Of a DNA stretch of 64,000 nucleotides, positions 17,538-32,934 are shown piece after piece (position 1 is the first letter of the stretch; each line of letters starts with the position of its first letter). The stretch is from Myxococcaceae bacterium. GTDB taxonomy: Bacteria > Myxococcota > Myxococcia > Myxococcales > Myxococcaceae. The position numbers were made by a program, and so were the translations under genes. The stretch spans positions 123,696-187,695 of the forward strand of contig JAEUJQ010000046.1 of the NCBI GenBank assembly GCA_016793095.1, read 5' to 3'. Below the pieces are notes generated by a model. That model had not been told where the DNA came from. It did no database searches and saw only the letters and a list, made by a program, of their open reading frames with translations.

Positions 17538-18137
17538 ATGGCGCGCGCGCTCCTCGCCGTGATGGTGGTGGGGCTCTGCGGCTGCCCCGAGAAGAAGGCG
17601 ATCGACGAGAGCGACCCGCTCATCCGCAAGCTGAAGGCCGAGCAGGACCGCCTCGACAAGGGTGGGCTGCCGGGCGGTCCGCCGGGAGTGACTCCGCCAA
17701 AGCCGTCCGCCGATCCGCTCGCCGAGCTGACGCAGCAGCCGCCTGACATGCCGGTGAACGTGACGATCAAGACCGCGCCGGTGTCGGCCGGTGAGGTGAC
17801 GATCACGCCGAAGCGCCTCGAGACCGCGCAGATCGTCGCCGGGCCGAAGGTGAAGCTCTCGACCACCGATCGGTTCCTCCGGCTCGTGATCACCGTGAGC
17901 TCCGCGAAGGACGCGTCGTTCGATCTCGCGAAGGCCAACCTCAGGCGCGGCGGCGACACCTTCGAGCTCGCCCGTGACGTGCAGCGCGTCGGCCAGGGCA
18001 GCCCGCTGGCGTCCACGATCGCCGCCGGGGTGCCGCAGGATCTCGTCCTCTACTTCGAGCTGCCGCCAGCGTCGCTCGGCCCCGGGCTGACCCTCGTCCT
18101 GCCCGGCCCCGTGGAGCTCGAGGTGCCGCTGCTGTAG
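17538..18137 (+). CDS. Lipoprotein of unknown function downstream of alaS
   Basis: A 199-residue predicted lipoprotein: MARALLAVMVVGLCGC ends in a lipobox, followed by a charged helix (LIRKLKAEQDRLDKG) and a proline/glycine linker. The C-terminal 130 residues are strand-rich (VNVTIKTAPVSAGEVTITPK, then FLRLVITVSSAKDASFDL, then VLYFELP), consistent with an Ig-like sandwich resembling the DUF4352 type, though I cannot assign a family. It starts three bases after the alaS stop, so it depends on alaS transcription. Confidence 0.65.
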   Translation: MARALLAVMVVGLCGCPEKKAIDESDPLIRKLKAEQDRLDKGGLPGGPPGVTPPKPSADPLAELTQQPPDMPVNVTIKTAPVSAGEVTITPKRLETAQIVAGPKVKLSTTDRFLRLVITVSSAKDASFDLAKANLRRGGDTFELARDVQRVGQGSPLASTIAAGVPQDLVLYFELPPASLGPGLTLVLPGPVELEVPLL

Positions 18138-18208
18138 GGGCGGCCAGCCCTGGTGAGGTTTGCCGCTGGCCCCGACGCGGCTGCCGGGTACACTCCCTCG
18201 GCCGTCTC

Positions 18209-20281
18209 ATGACCTCGTCTCCCCCCACCGAGCCGAAGAAGGTGCCCCTGCGCATCCGGCTCCCCTTCGCCACGGAAGACGAGTTCGTCGACCGCTACGG
18301 CGTGCACGTCGGCAGGGGCGGCATCTTCCTCTCGACCCGCGGCACCAAGCCCGCCGGCACGCCGCTGTCCTTCGAGCTCGTGCTCGCCGACGGCACCCGC
18401 CTGATGCGCTGCGAAGGCGTTGTGCACGAGGTGATCGAGGGCGACCAGCCCGGCCGCGCCGGCATGACCGTGCGCTTCACCCGCATCGACGCCCGCACCC
18501 GCGCGCTGATCGACCGCATCGTCGCAGCGCGTGAAGGCGCCGCGCGCGCAGAGCCACCGCCACCGCCCTCAGGCCCTCCGGAGCCCGAGCCGAAGCCCGT
18601 CACGTCGGGTGAGTGGAAGCTCAAGACGCCGCTCGCCAGCCCGTCGGCCTCGAAGCCCGTGCCGCTGAGCGACGATCTCGTCCTCGGCATCGATCTCGGC
18701 ACCACGACGTGCCGCGTGGCCGTCTTCATCGAAGGCGCGCCACGACTGCTCCCGATCGCGTCCGAGCGTGGCACCGCGATGCCGAGCGTGGTGGCCCTCG
18801 ATCAGACGAAGGACCGGCTGCTCGTGGGCAGCGCGGCCAGGCGGTACCGCGTCGATCACCCCGAGTCCACAGTGGCAGGCTTCAAGCGCTTGATGGGCCG
18901 GCGCGCGCGCTCGAAGCGCATCAAGGAGCTGAAGGCGCGGCTGGCCTTCACCATCGCCCCCGACCCCGAGGGGGACTGCGGCATCGAGATCGGCGGGCGC
19001 GTCTTTCCCCTCCCCGAGCTCGCGGCCGAGCTGCTGAAGGAGCTGAAGAACGCCGCGCAGAACGAGCTGGCCCGGCCGCTCACCCGCGCCGTGCTGTGCG
19101 TGCCGGCCTGGTACAACGATCACCAGCGCTCCGCGGTGCTCGAGGCGGGGCGGATCGCGGGCCTCGACGTGCTGCGGATCCTCAACGAGCCGTCGGCGGT
19201 CGCGCTGGCCTTCGGGTACGGCAAGAGCCTCGCGCGCAAGCGGGTGCTCGTCTACGACCTGGGAGGCGGCACCTTCGACGCGTCGGTGGTCGAGATCACC
19301 GGCGATGACATCGAGGTGGTGTCCACAGGCGGCGACAACTTCCTCGGAGGCATGGACTTCGACGCCCGCCTCGCCGACGCGCTCGTCGCGACGATGGACG
19401 ACACGCCGCGCAACCGGCTGATGGAGTCGCCGATGACGATGGAGCGCGTGCGCGACGCGGCCGAGCTCGCGAAGATCGCGCTGTCGGACAAGACCGTGGC
19501 GCCGGTGCACGTGCCCTTCGCCTCGACGGGCGACGACGGGAAGCCGGTCGATCTGCGGGTGGACGTGGAGCGCCTGTACCTCGAGCAGAACACCAACGAT
19601 CTCGTCGAGCGCACCATCGAGGTGACGCAGGTGGTGCTCGAGGCGGCGAAGCTGACGCCCCAGTCGCTCGACGAGGTGGTGGTGGTGGGCGGGCAGAGCC
19701 GCTCTCCGGCGGCGCGGGCACGGCTCGAGGCGGTGCTGGGACGCAAGCCGCGCACCGACGTCGATCCCCAGGGAGCCGTGGCGATGGGGGCGGCGCTGCT
19801 GGGCCACTCGCTGGTGCTGCGCGAACGCGGAAAGACGGGCATCCAGCTGGCCGAGGTGCTGTCGGCGCCCATCGGCATCGGCGTGCGCGGCGGCGGCTTC
19901 CGCAAGGTGCTCGAGCGCAACACGCGGCTGCCGGCCGAGAAGACGCTGACGGTGCCCGTGCAGTCCGCGCACCCCGTGCGCCTCGCGGTCTTCCAGGGCC
20001 AGTCGCCGAAGGCGGAGGACAACGACTACCTGGGCGCGCTGACGACGAGCGTCGATCGGTCCGGCGACCTCTCCCTGCGGTTCTCGGTGAGCGCCGACGG
20101 CCGGCTGCTGCTGACGGCCACCACGCCGACCGGCAAGCAGGCCGAGACGATCTTCGCGACGCAAGAGGCGAGCGACGAGACGACGGCGCAGCTGCTGGCC
20201 GAGGCGCCGCTCCCGGGTGACGCCGAGAAGGGCCCGACGAGCCGCGGGAGCGGCTTCTTCAAGAAGCTCTTCGGCAAGTGA
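18209..20281 (+). CDS. PilZ domain fused to Hsp70/DnaK-like chaperone
   Basis: A 690-residue fusion. Residues 8-110 match the PilZ-like family common in myxobacteria (TIGR02266 type): RIRLPFATEDEFVDRYGVHV, GRGGIFLSTR, GMTVRFTRIDARTR. A proline-rich linker (110-155) leads to an Hsp70 ATPase domain starting LGIDLGTTTCRVAVF. It has the conserved ILNEPSAVALAFGYG, LVYDLGGGTFDASVVE and VVVGGQSRSP. A beta-type substrate-binding domain follows (about 535-660) but the helical lid is missing, and the protein ends KKLFGK. The PilZ part may let a second messenger such as c-di-GMP, or a partner, control an Hsp70-like machine, but classical RxxxR and D/NxSxxG residues are incomplete, so binding is unproven. 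The stop overlaps the next start (GTGA). Confidence 0.9.
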   Translation: MTSSPPTEPKKVPLRIRLPFATEDEFVDRYGVHVGRGGIFLSTRGTKPAGTPLSFELVLADGTRLMRCEGVVHEVIEGDQPGRAGMTVRFTRIDARTRALIDRIVAAREGAARAEPPPPPSGPPEPEPKPVTSGEWKLKTPLASPSASKPVPLSDDLVLGIDLGTTTCRVAVFIEGAPRLLPIASERGTAMPSVVALDQTKDRLLVGSAARRYRVDHPESTVAGFKRLMGRRARSKRIKELKARLAFTIAPDPEGDCGIEIGGRVFPLPELAAELLKELKNAAQNELARPLTRAVLCVPAWYNDHQRSAVLEAGRIAGLDVLRILNEPSAVALAFGYGKSLARKRVLVYDLGGGTFDASVVEITGDDIEVVSTGGDNFLGGMDFDARLADALVATMDDTPRNRLMESPMTMERVRDAAELAKIALSDKTVAPVHVPFASTGDDGKPVDLRVDVERLYLEQNTNDLVERTIEVTQVVLEAAKLTPQSLDEVVVVGGQSRSPAARARLEAVLGRKPRTDVDPQGAVAMGAALLGHSLVLRERGKTGIQLAEVLSAPIGIGVRGGGFRKVLERNTRLPAEKTLTVPVQSAHPVRLAVFQGQSPKAEDNDYLGALTTSVDRSGDLSLRFSVSADGRLLLTATTPTGKQAETIFATQEASDETTAQLLAEAPLPGDAEKGPTSRGSGFFKKLFGK

Positions 20282-21084
20282 AGGACCGTTCGACCTTCGG
20301 GCCGCCGCGGAACGCCGTGGGCGCGTTCGTCTGGGCCGTGCTCCAGCTGCCACGCGCGGTCGTCTGGACGGTGCGCGAGTGCGAGCTGCGGGGCCTCGTG
20401 TTCGCGCCCGCGCTGCTCACCTTCGGCCTCGGCGCGCTCGGCTGCGCGGTGGCGGTCGTCGCGGCTGGACCGCTGCAGGCGCTGGTGATGGAGCACTCGA
20501 CCGGGCTCTTCGGCGGCGTCGCGTGGGTGGCAGCCCGCGTGCTGATCACCGTCGTGCTCGTCGTCGGCGCGCTCCTCGGCGCCTGGCAGCTGCAGGGAGG
20601 TCTGGCCGCCGCGAGCCTCGAGCGCATGGCGCTCCACGTCCAGCGCGATGTGCTGGGTGACGCGCCGGCGCCTGCGACCGACGCGAAGGCGGTGGTGAAG
20701 CGCGCGGTGCTCGGCGTCTTCCCGACCGTGCGCCGGCTGGTGCTGTGGGCGCTCACGGCGCTCGCGGGGCTGACGCTGGTGCTGGTCCCGGTGGTGGGCC
20801 CGGTGCTCGTGGTGGTTGCGCAGACCGCGATCGGCGCGCTCTTCCTGGCCCACGGCGCGATCACCGACAACCGCGATCGCCTGGGCCTGCCGCGGCGGCT
20901 GCTGCTCCGGGAGCCGGCGTTGCTGCTGGGCTACGCGCTGGCGTGCGCGCCGTTGATGCTGTTCCCGCCGGCGCTGTTGTTCCTCTCGGGGCCAGTCACC
21001 GTCGGCGGCGCCCTGGTGGCCCTCGGCGCCCACCGCCGTCGCCTCGAGGCCGGCTCTGCCCACGCGGCGGCTGCTGCTCCCTGA
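20278..21084 (+). CDS. EI24 domain-containing membrane protein
   Basis: A 268-residue integral membrane protein with about six hydrophobic segments and the layout of the EI24/CysZ-like family: a first long hairpin (FAPALLTFGLGALGCAVAVV), a central amphipathic loop, a pair of helices around VLVPVVGPVLVVVAQ, and the segment LLGYALACAPLMLFPPALLF. Bacterial members include the sulfate transporter CysZ, but most have no known substrate. The start is GTG overlapping the stop of the PilZ-Hsp70 gene by four bases, so the two are translationally coupled. The 3' end appears to be partly duplicated just downstream. Confidence 0.75.
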   Translation: MKDRSTFGPPRNAVGAFVWAVLQLPRAVVWTVRECELRGLVFAPALLTFGLGALGCAVAVVAAGPLQALVMEHSTGLFGGVAWVAARVLITVVLVVGALLGAWQLQGGLAAASLERMALHVQRDVLGDAPAPATDAKAVVKRAVLGVFPTVRRLVLWALTALAGLTLVLVPVVGPVLVVVAQTAIGALFLAHGAITDNRDRLGLPRRLLLREPALLLGYALACAPLMLFPPALLFLSGPVTVGGALVALGAHRRRLEAGSAHAAAAAP

Positions 21085-21180
21085 GCCGGCGCTCCTGCTG
21101 CGCTCGCGCGCTTCCTCCGGCCAGCGCGGCTGTTCATCTCCGGGCGAGTCGCGCCGGTCGGCGCCTTCCGCCGTTCAGGA
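21085..21180. repeat. Degenerate copy of the 3' end of the EI24 gene
   Basis: The first 95 bases after the EI24 stop look like a worn copy of the gene's own 3' region around 20911-21030. Both contain GAGCCGGCG followed by a CTGCTG run and GCGCGCT, then GGCTGTT or GCTGTTG, then TCTCCGGG or TCTCGGGG, and GGTCGGCGCC or CGTCGGCGGCGCC, in the same order. This suggests a partial tandem duplication that then decayed. It is eye-based; a local alignment is needed. Confidence 0.35.
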
Positions 21181-21258
21181 CTGTCTGCGCAGCTGCTGCG
21201 GCGACCTCTCAGGGCCCGTCACCGCGTCCACCGCCAGGGATCGCAGCCGCGGAGCCAG

Positions 21259-21624
21259 CTACATCGGGGGCAACGAGAGCGGCGTCTCTCCTCTGCCCCA
21301 GAGCTCCTGAAACCCGCCGGCGGCGAGCGCGGCGCGGAGCCGCCCTCCATCGCCCACCGCCGTCCCGAACGCGTCGATCACCTGCGGCGTGAGCCACCGC
21401 GCCGGGAACACGGTGTCGCCGTCGAGCGTACGCAGCACCAGCCCCTGCCGCCCTGCGAGCACGACCCGCACCTCGGGCAGGAACACCTCGGTCACCCGGT
21501 TGCCGATGAACACGGTGACGGCGGTGTCGTTCCACTGCCACTTCGGCACCAGCGACCTGCGGCGGAGCACCGCGAGGGTGGCCGCTGCCGCCATCGCCGC
21601 CGCGACGATCGCCCAGGTCGGCAC
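21259..21624 (-). CDS. Small membrane-anchored protein of unknown function
   Basis: A 121-residue protein starting with GTG. The first 20 residues form one membrane segment (WAIVAAAMAAAATLAVL), followed by a basic patch and a soluble domain (WQWNDTAVTVFIGNRVTEVF to GRGETPLSL). I recognise no family. It begins one base after the acs stop codon and so is probably the second gene of an acs transcript. A contribution to acetate metabolism cannot be inferred from position alone. Confidence 0.5.
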   Translation of the reverse strand: MPTWAIVAAAMAAAATLAVLRRRSLVPKWQWNDTAVTVFIGNRVTEVFLPEVRVVLAGRQGLVLRTLDGDTVFPARWLTPQVIDAFGTAVGDGGRLRAALAAGGFQELWGRGETPLSLPPM

Positions 21625-21625
21625 G

Positions 21626-23569
21626 TCACTCCTCGTCGTTCCTGAGCGCCGCGAGGACGCTCAGATCTTCCAGCGTCGAGGTGTCGCCCTTCGAGTCGGT
21701 GCCGGCGGCGACGTCACGCAGGAGCCGTCGCATGATCTTCCCCGAGCGCGTCTTGGGCAGTCCGGCGGCGAAGCGGATCTCGTCTGGCCGCGCGATGGCG
21801 CCGATCTCCTTCGTCACATGGGCGGCGAGCTCGGCCTCGAGCGCCTTCGACGTCTCGACGCCGGCCTTCATCGTCACGAACGCCACCAGCGCGGTGCCCT
21901 TGAGCGAGTCCGGGCGCCCGACCACCGCGGCCTCCGCCACCCTCGGGTGTGACACCAGCGCGCTCTCGACCTCGGCAGTCCCCAGCCGGTGCCCCGCGAC
22001 GTTCACCACGTCGTCCACGCGCCCGATGATCCAGAAGTACCCGTCAGCGTCGCGGCGCGCCCCGTCTCCGGTGAAGTAGTACTTCGGGTGCTCGGCGAAG
22101 TAGCCCGCGCGGAAGCGCAGCTCGTTGCCCCAGATGGTGCGCAACATCGAGGGCCACGGCTTGAGGAGGAACAGCTTGCCGGCGCCCTGCCTCACCTCGT
22201 GGTGATCCTTGTCGAGGATGGCAGGGTGAATGCCCGGCAGCGGCAGCGTCGCGGAGCCCGGCTTCGTCGTCGTCACGCCCGGAAGCGGCGAGATGAGGAT
22301 GCCGCCCGTCTCCGTCTGCCACCAGGTATCGACGATGGGGCACCGCCCGCCGCCGATCGTCTCGCGGTACCACATCCACGCCTCGGGGTTGATCGGCTCC
22401 CCCACCGTGCCGAGGAGCCGCAGGCTCGTCAGATCGTGTCTCTTCGGGTGCTCCTCCCCGAGCCGCATGAACGCGCGAATGGCCGTCGGCGCCGTGTAGA
22501 AGATCGTCACCTGGTGCCGGGCGATGAGCTCCCAGAACCGATCGGGCCCCGGCGTCGTCGGCGCGCCCTCGTAGAGCACGACCGTCGCGCCGTTCATCAG
22601 CGGGCCGTAGACGACGTACGAGTGGCCGGTCACCCAGCCCACGTCGGCGGTGCACCAGTAGACGTCGTCAGGCTTCAGATCGAACACCCAGCGCGTCGTC
22701 AGCGACGTCCACACGCCGTAGCCGCCGGTCGTGTGCAGCACCCCCTTGGGCGTCCCCGTCGAGCCCGAGGTGTAGAGGATGAACAGCGGGTGCTCGGAGT
22801 CCACCCACTCGGGCTCGCAGCTCGCCGGCTCGCTGGCGACCAGCTCACTCCACGCCACCTCGTTGGGCTGCAGCGCCGGAGGCGTCGCGCCGGTCCGGTG
22901 GGCGACGATGACCTTCTCCATCGAGGGAATGCCGTGCGCGATCGACGCCCGCACGTTGTCGAGCAGCGGCACCACGTGCCCTTTCCGCCAGCCGCCGTCG
23001 GAGGTGATCAGCACCTTCGCCTTCGCGTCGTTCATGCGATCGCGCAGCGCCTCGGCCGAGAAGCCACCGAACACCACCGAGTGCGTGGCGCCGATGCGCG
23101 CGCAGGCCAGCATCGCGACCGCTGCCTCGGGGATGAGCGGCAGATAGATGCCGACCCGATCGCCGGGCTTCACGCCCAGCGCCCGGAGCCCGTTCGCCAG
23201 CCGGCACACCTCGGCGTGCAGCTCGCGGTAGGTCACGTCTCTGCGATCGCCCGGCTCACCCTCGAAGCGGATCGCCACCTTGTCGCCCTGCGTCGCGAGG
23301 TGCCGATCGAGCGCGTTGTACGAGAGGTTCGTGCGCCCTCCGAGGAACCACTTCGCGAACGGCGGCTTCCACTCGCAGACGGTGCTGAAGGGCGTCTGCC
23401 AGAAGAGCTCCTCCTTCGCGCGCGCGGCCCAGTACGCGTCGGGGTTCGCGTCGGCCTCGGCGCAGAGCCGGCGGTAGTCGTCCATGCTCTTGAGGTGCGC
23501 CTTCTCGGCGAACCCGGGCGGCGGAGGGAACTTCCGTGACTCGGTGAGGACGGTCGAGAACTCGCTCAT
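21626..23569 (-). CDS. acs: Acetyl-CoA synthetase
   Basis: A 647-residue AMP-forming acetate-CoA ligase. It activates acetate to acetyl-AMP and then acetyl-CoA, feeding the TCA and glyoxylate cycles. Visible motifs: the acyl-adenylate signature [31 protein letters not shown], the W.QTETGG segment ([16 protein letters not shown]), [37 protein letters not shown], and the C-terminal [15 protein letters not shown], whose Lys is the regulatory acetylation site in known Acs enzymes. Length is typical. It is followed by a small membrane protein gene at one base. Confidence 0.97.
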   Translation of the reverse strand: MSEFSTVLTESRKFPPPPGFAEKAHLKSMDDYRRLCAEADANPDAYWAARAKEELFWQTPFSTVCEWKPPFAKWFLGGRTNLSYNALDRHLATQGDKVAIRFEGEPGDRRDVTYRELHAEVCRLANGLRALGVKPGDRVGIYLPLIPEAAVAMLACARIGATHSVVFGGFSAEALRDRMNDAKAKVLITSDGGWRKGHVVPLLDNVRASIAHGIPSMEKVIVAHRTGATPPALQPNEVAWSELVASEPASCEPEWVDSEHPLFILYTSGSTGTPKGVLHTTGGYGVWTSLTTRWVFDLKPDDVYWCTADVGWVTGHSYVVYGPLMNGATVVLYEGAPTTPGPDRFWELIARHQVTIFYTAPTAIRAFMRLGEEHPKRHDLTSLRLLGTVGEPINPEAWMWYRETIGGGRCPIVDTWWQTETGGILISPLPGVTTTKPGSATLPLPGIHPAILDKDHHEVRQGAGKLFLLKPWPSMLRTIWGNELRFRAGYFAEHPKYYFTGDGARRDADGYFWIIGRVDDVVNVAGHRLGTAEVESALVSHPRVAEAAVVGRPDSLKGTALVAFVTMKAGVETSKALEAELAAHVTKEIGAIARPDEIRFAAGLPKTRSGKIMRRLLRDVAAGTDSKGDTSTLEDLSVLAALRNDEE

Positions 23570-24016
23570 TCAGGGGCCTCGGGTGGCGTCGTAGCGGGCG
23601 AAGAAGCGGCAGGTGCAGGCGTCGGCGGTGCGGCTCTGGAACGTGAAGTTGAGGGTGCCGCTGAAGCGCCCCGCGTTCACGGTGCTGGAGTCGAGCCCCA
23701 CCGCCACCGAGTCCACCTGGCAGTCCTGGCCGCGCAGCGTCGTGCGGACGTTGGCGAGGGTCGCGTCCATCGTCATCTCTTCGAGGCCGTAGCGGTAGGT
23801 GCCGGTGAGCTCCGCCCCGAGGTAGCCGTACTGGAGCCGTACCATGTGGCCCGCGGTGATCAGCGTGCCGCGGGTGAAGACGCCGGGCTGGGAGGCCAGG
23901 CCGCAGTCGTCGCGCAGGGTCTCGACGAGGGTGAAGTCGTAGGCCCCGTCCTGCAGCGTGTGGATCCGGCAGCCCGTGAGGGACAGGACCGCCAGCAGGA
24001 AGACGAGCGCGCGCAC
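23570..24016 (-). CDS. Small lipoprotein of unknown function
   Basis: A 148-residue protein read from GTG at 24016, which gives VRALVFLLAVLSLTGC, a lipoprotein signal with lipobox; the longer upstream frame would overlap the divergent peptidase gene and place basic residues before the signal. The mature part is strand-rich with paired cysteines (DDCGLASQPG, GQDCQVDSV, ADACTCRFFARY). No family is recognised. Its stop codon lies directly before the acs start, so it is probably co-transcribed with acs. It is divergent from the M23 peptidase gene, with about 95 bases between them. Confidence 0.6.
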   Translation of the reverse strand: MRALVFLLAVLSLTGCRIHTLQDGAYDFTLVETLRDDCGLASQPGVFTRGTLITAGHMVRLQYGYLGAELTGTYRYGLEEMTMDATLANVRTTLRGQDCQVDSVAVGLDSSTVNAGRFSGTLNFTFQSRTADACTCRFFARYDATRGP

Positions 24017-24110
24017 GGGCCGGCACCATATGCCACCCCTCCAGCGTCGCCCATGAAGTCCGGCTGGACATTGGGCACCCCGCCCGGGCTGGGCTACCCT
24101 CGGCGGCTCG

Positions 24111-25253
24111 ATGATCGCTCCGCTCCTCGTGGCCGCCCTGGCCACCACCTCCCTCGCCGACGCGCACACGAAGAACCGCCGGCTCGAGAAGAACCAGACC
24201 GTCGCGAAGGCCCTCGAGGCCGCCGGGCTCGACGATCACACCATCGTCGAGGTGCAGGGCGCGCTGATGGCCGCCGAGTTCAACTTCAAGAAGGCCCGCC
24301 CCGGCGACCAGCTTCGCCTCGTCTTTCGTCACGGCGTGCTCGACCTGATGGACTACCGGCGCAGCCTGCTCACCGAGTGGCAGGTGCGGCGGGAGGGCGA
24401 TCGGTACGTGGGCCGCAAGCGCGAGATCGATCGCGAGCGCCGCGTCGAGGTCGTCGAGCTCGTCGTCGAGTCGTCGGTGTGGGACGCCGCCATCGCCGCC
24501 GGCGAGAAGCCCGACGTCGCCATCACCCTGTCCGACGTCTTCGCCTGGGACATCGACTTCTACCGAGACGTGCAGAAGGGCGACCGCATGCGCGCCGTCA
24601 TCGAGAAGGTCGTCTCGAAGGGCCGCCTCATCGACTACGGCAACGTGCTCGCCGCGACCTACGTCGGCTCGAGCGTCGGGACGAAGAAGATGTACCGCTA
24701 CGCCCTGCCCGACGGCACCGACTCGTACTTCAACGAGGACGGCACCAGCGCGCGGAAGACCTTCCTCAAGTCGCCGCTCAAGTTCGCGCCCATCACCTCG
24801 CGCTTCGGGGGCCGCTTCCACCCGATCATCAACCAGTTCGGCCAGCACAACGGCGTCGACTACGGCACGCCGCAGGGCACGCCGGTGTGGGCGGTGGCCG
24901 ACGGCACGGTGACGAAGGCCGGCTGGGACCACGGCGGCGGCAACATGGTGTGCGTGAAGCACGTGATGAGCTTCGAGACCTGCTACCTGCACCTCTCGAA
25001 GATCAACGTGCACGTCGGCGAGCGGCTCGCGCAGAAGCACGTGGTGGGCGAGTCGGGCAACACGGGGCTCTCGACCGGACCGCACCTGCACTTCGGCATG
25101 AAGCGGGGCGGCGGCTGGGTGAACCCGCTCAACCAGAGCTTCCCGAAAGCCGACCCCCTGCCCACGGCGCTCATGGCTGACTTCAGAGAGAAGACGGCCG
25201 ACGTGCGCGCGCAGCTCGAGGCCGAGTCGGTCGCCGCGTTCGGCAGCAAGTAG
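24111..25253 (+). CDS. M23-family metallopeptidase
   Basis: A 380-residue exported murein endopeptidase-like enzyme. MIAPLLVAALATTSLADA is a signal peptide. An N-terminal region (about 20-225) carries an OapA/LysM-type peptidoglycan-binding layout (NQTVAKALEAAGLDDHTI). The catalytic LytM/M23 domain has the zinc motifs RFHPI and HNGVDYGTPQGTPVWA (HxxxD), then ETCYLHLSK and the HLHFG motif. All four metal or catalytic positions are present, so it should cut peptide cross-links in peptidoglycan in the periplasm. It is monocistronic, divergent from the small lipoprotein gene. Confidence 0.92.
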   Translation: MIAPLLVAALATTSLADAHTKNRRLEKNQTVAKALEAAGLDDHTIVEVQGALMAAEFNFKKARPGDQLRLVFRHGVLDLMDYRRSLLTEWQVRREGDRYVGRKREIDRERRVEVVELVVESSVWDAAIAAGEKPDVAITLSDVFAWDIDFYRDVQKGDRMRAVIEKVVSKGRLIDYGNVLAATYVGSSVGTKKMYRYALPDGTDSYFNEDGTSARKTFLKSPLKFAPITSRFGGRFHPIINQFGQHNGVDYGTPQGTPVWAVADGTVTKAGWDHGGGNMVCVKHVMSFETCYLHLSKINVHVGERLAQKHVVGESGNTGLSTGPHLHFGMKRGGGWVNPLNQSFPKADPLPTALMADFREKTADVRAQLEAESVAAFGSK

Positions 25254-25317
25254 GGCGGCCGCTCCGCGCGAGAATCTGCGCTTCGCAGGGCGGGGGCGGT
25301 CGGCTATTCGACGCGGC

Positions 25318-27777
<2,460 letters not shown>

Positions 27778-27780
27778 GCG

Positions 27781-29226
27781 TCAGCGTCCGCAGGCGGCCC
27801 GGTAGCGCGCCGTGAGCGTCTTGCCCGGCTCGGGCACGGAGAGCGGCTCGAAGACGACGGCGTTGAGCAGCGGGTCGAAGGCCCAGATGCCCGCGTCGCG
27901 CAGCGCATCGCGGGAGGGCAGGGGAACGCCGTCGATGGCGACCTCCACGCCGCCGTCCGCCGGCCCGGCGCGGGACAGGAAGAAGGTGGTGCGGTAGCCG
28001 AACGCGGTCCTGCCGATCGCCTCGAGCGACCCGCCGTCGAGCGCGCACACGCTCTGGGTCGAGCCCAACGTCATCGTGGCGGCCGCGGCGAGGGCAGCGT
28101 CATCAGGCCCCGGGCAGGCCCTCGTGAAGTTGGCGACCGCCGAGATGGTGAGCTGGTTGCGCCCCCTCGCCGCGGCCCGCTGGAGCAGGCGCACCCACGC
28201 GCCCGGCGAGCCCACCAGCTGCTCGTGGGTGTTCTGCGCGCAGACCAGGCCGAAGGTCGAGTCCGCCCGCAGCCAGCCGGCGCCCGCCGAGAGCAGCTGC
28301 CACGCGCGCGCCAGACAGCTCGTCGTCGGGGCCCCCGTGTCGCCCAGGAGAAACTGCTGCTGCCACGCCTGCATGAACTGCGGCATCACGGGCGACAGAA
28401 CCGTTGGCGAGCCGCCGTCGAGGCGGCCGGCGACGACCCCCACCCTGAAGTCGACCTGGTTCGTGGTCGCGTACTGCAGCAGGGGCGAGGAGCCGGCGCC
28501 GAGCCACTGCTGCGCGGGCACCATGCCCGGACCATCGGAGACGACGAAGAGCAGGTCGGCTTTGGGGATGGCGGGCTGCGCGAAGGCGTCGGTGACATCG
28601 GCCGGCACGACGCCCAGGCCGCGCAGCGGAATGGACAGGAGCCCTGAGGAGGACGATCCCGTCAGGGTGGCCTGTCGTGGGCCCAGCACAGGCGTGTCGA
28701 AAGTGACCGGCACCTCGAGCGCGCCACCGGGTGGCACCACCAGCAGGCCCGCGTCGACGCGGAAGAGCTGGCTCATCGGGGTCGCGCTCAGCGACAGGGA
28801 CTGCGCCGTCGCGCACGTGTTGAGGAAGACGATCGGCTCTGACCGCGCGCAGCCAGCCGCCTGCTCGCCGAAGTCGAGCGTCGTCGGGAAGAAGATGAGC
28901 GAGCCCGGCGCGCAGCCCCCGTCCGAGGACGCTGCACCGCCGCCGGTGGCCCCACCTGCGCTGCCACCCGCCGCGGACCCGCCACCTGCTGCCCCGCCAC
29001 CTGCTGCCCCGCCTCCCGCTGCCCCGCCACCTGCTGCGCCTGCTGAGCCGCCAGCCACCGCGCCACCAGCGGCCCCGCCACCTCCCGCGAAGAAGCCGCC
29101 GTCCACGCGCTGGCCTGCCGCCGCGTCAGGCAGACAGACCCCCGACGGACACTCCGTTCGCCCGCACCCACCGAGCGGTAGAAGCGCGACCACGATCACA
29201 CAGAAGAGAAACGCAACGAGGCGCAT
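27781..29226 (-). CDS. Lipoprotein with Ig-like and degenerate VWA-like domains
   Basis: A 481-residue lipoprotein from ATG 29226 (signal ending LLPLGGC). A 55-residue Gly/Ala linker of repeated AAGGG units follows. The next 100 residues resemble a choice-of-anchor D/ASPM-SPD-2-Hydin Ig-like domain (FFPTTLDFGEQAAG to SIPLRGLG). The C-terminal part looks like the von Willebrand A-type domain seen in many myxobacterial lipoproteins, but the metal site DxSxS is replaced: LLFVVSDGPGMVPAQQ instead of the usual FVVDDSGSM. It probably binds surface ligands without a canonical MIDAS metal. It is divergent from nifJ. Confidence 0.7.
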   Translation of the reverse strand: MRLVAFLFCVIVVALLPLGGCGRTECPSGVCLPDAAAGQRVDGGFFAGGGGAAGGAVAGGSAGAAGGGAAGGGAAGGGAAGGGSAAGGSAGGATGGGAASSDGGCAPGSLIFFPTTLDFGEQAAGCARSEPIVFLNTCATAQSLSLSATPMSQLFRVDAGLLVVPPGGALEVPVTFDTPVLGPRQATLTGSSSSGLLSIPLRGLGVVPADVTDAFAQPAIPKADLLFVVSDGPGMVPAQQWLGAGSSPLLQYATTNQVDFRVGVVAGRLDGGSPTVLSPVMPQFMQAWQQQFLLGDTGAPTTSCLARAWQLLSAGAGWLRADSTFGLVCAQNTHEQLVGSPGAWVRLLQRAAARGRNQLTISAVANFTRACPGPDDAALAAAATMTLGSTQSVCALDGGSLEAIGRTAFGYRTTFFLSRAGPADGGVEVAIDGVPLPSRDALRDAGIWAFDPLLNAVVFEPLSVPEPGKTLTARYRAACGR

Positions 29227-29361
29227 CACCGCTCCGACTCCGGCCCAACTGCGGAGATTGCGCGATTCGGCCCGAGCATCCAAGCCACGACGCAATCGTT
29301 GCGCTCCGTCAACGAAAGTCACGCGCACCTTCATGGACTTCCACTTGCACGCCGGAGCGCC

Positions 29362-32930
<3,569 letters not shown>

Positions 32931-32934
<4 letters not shown>

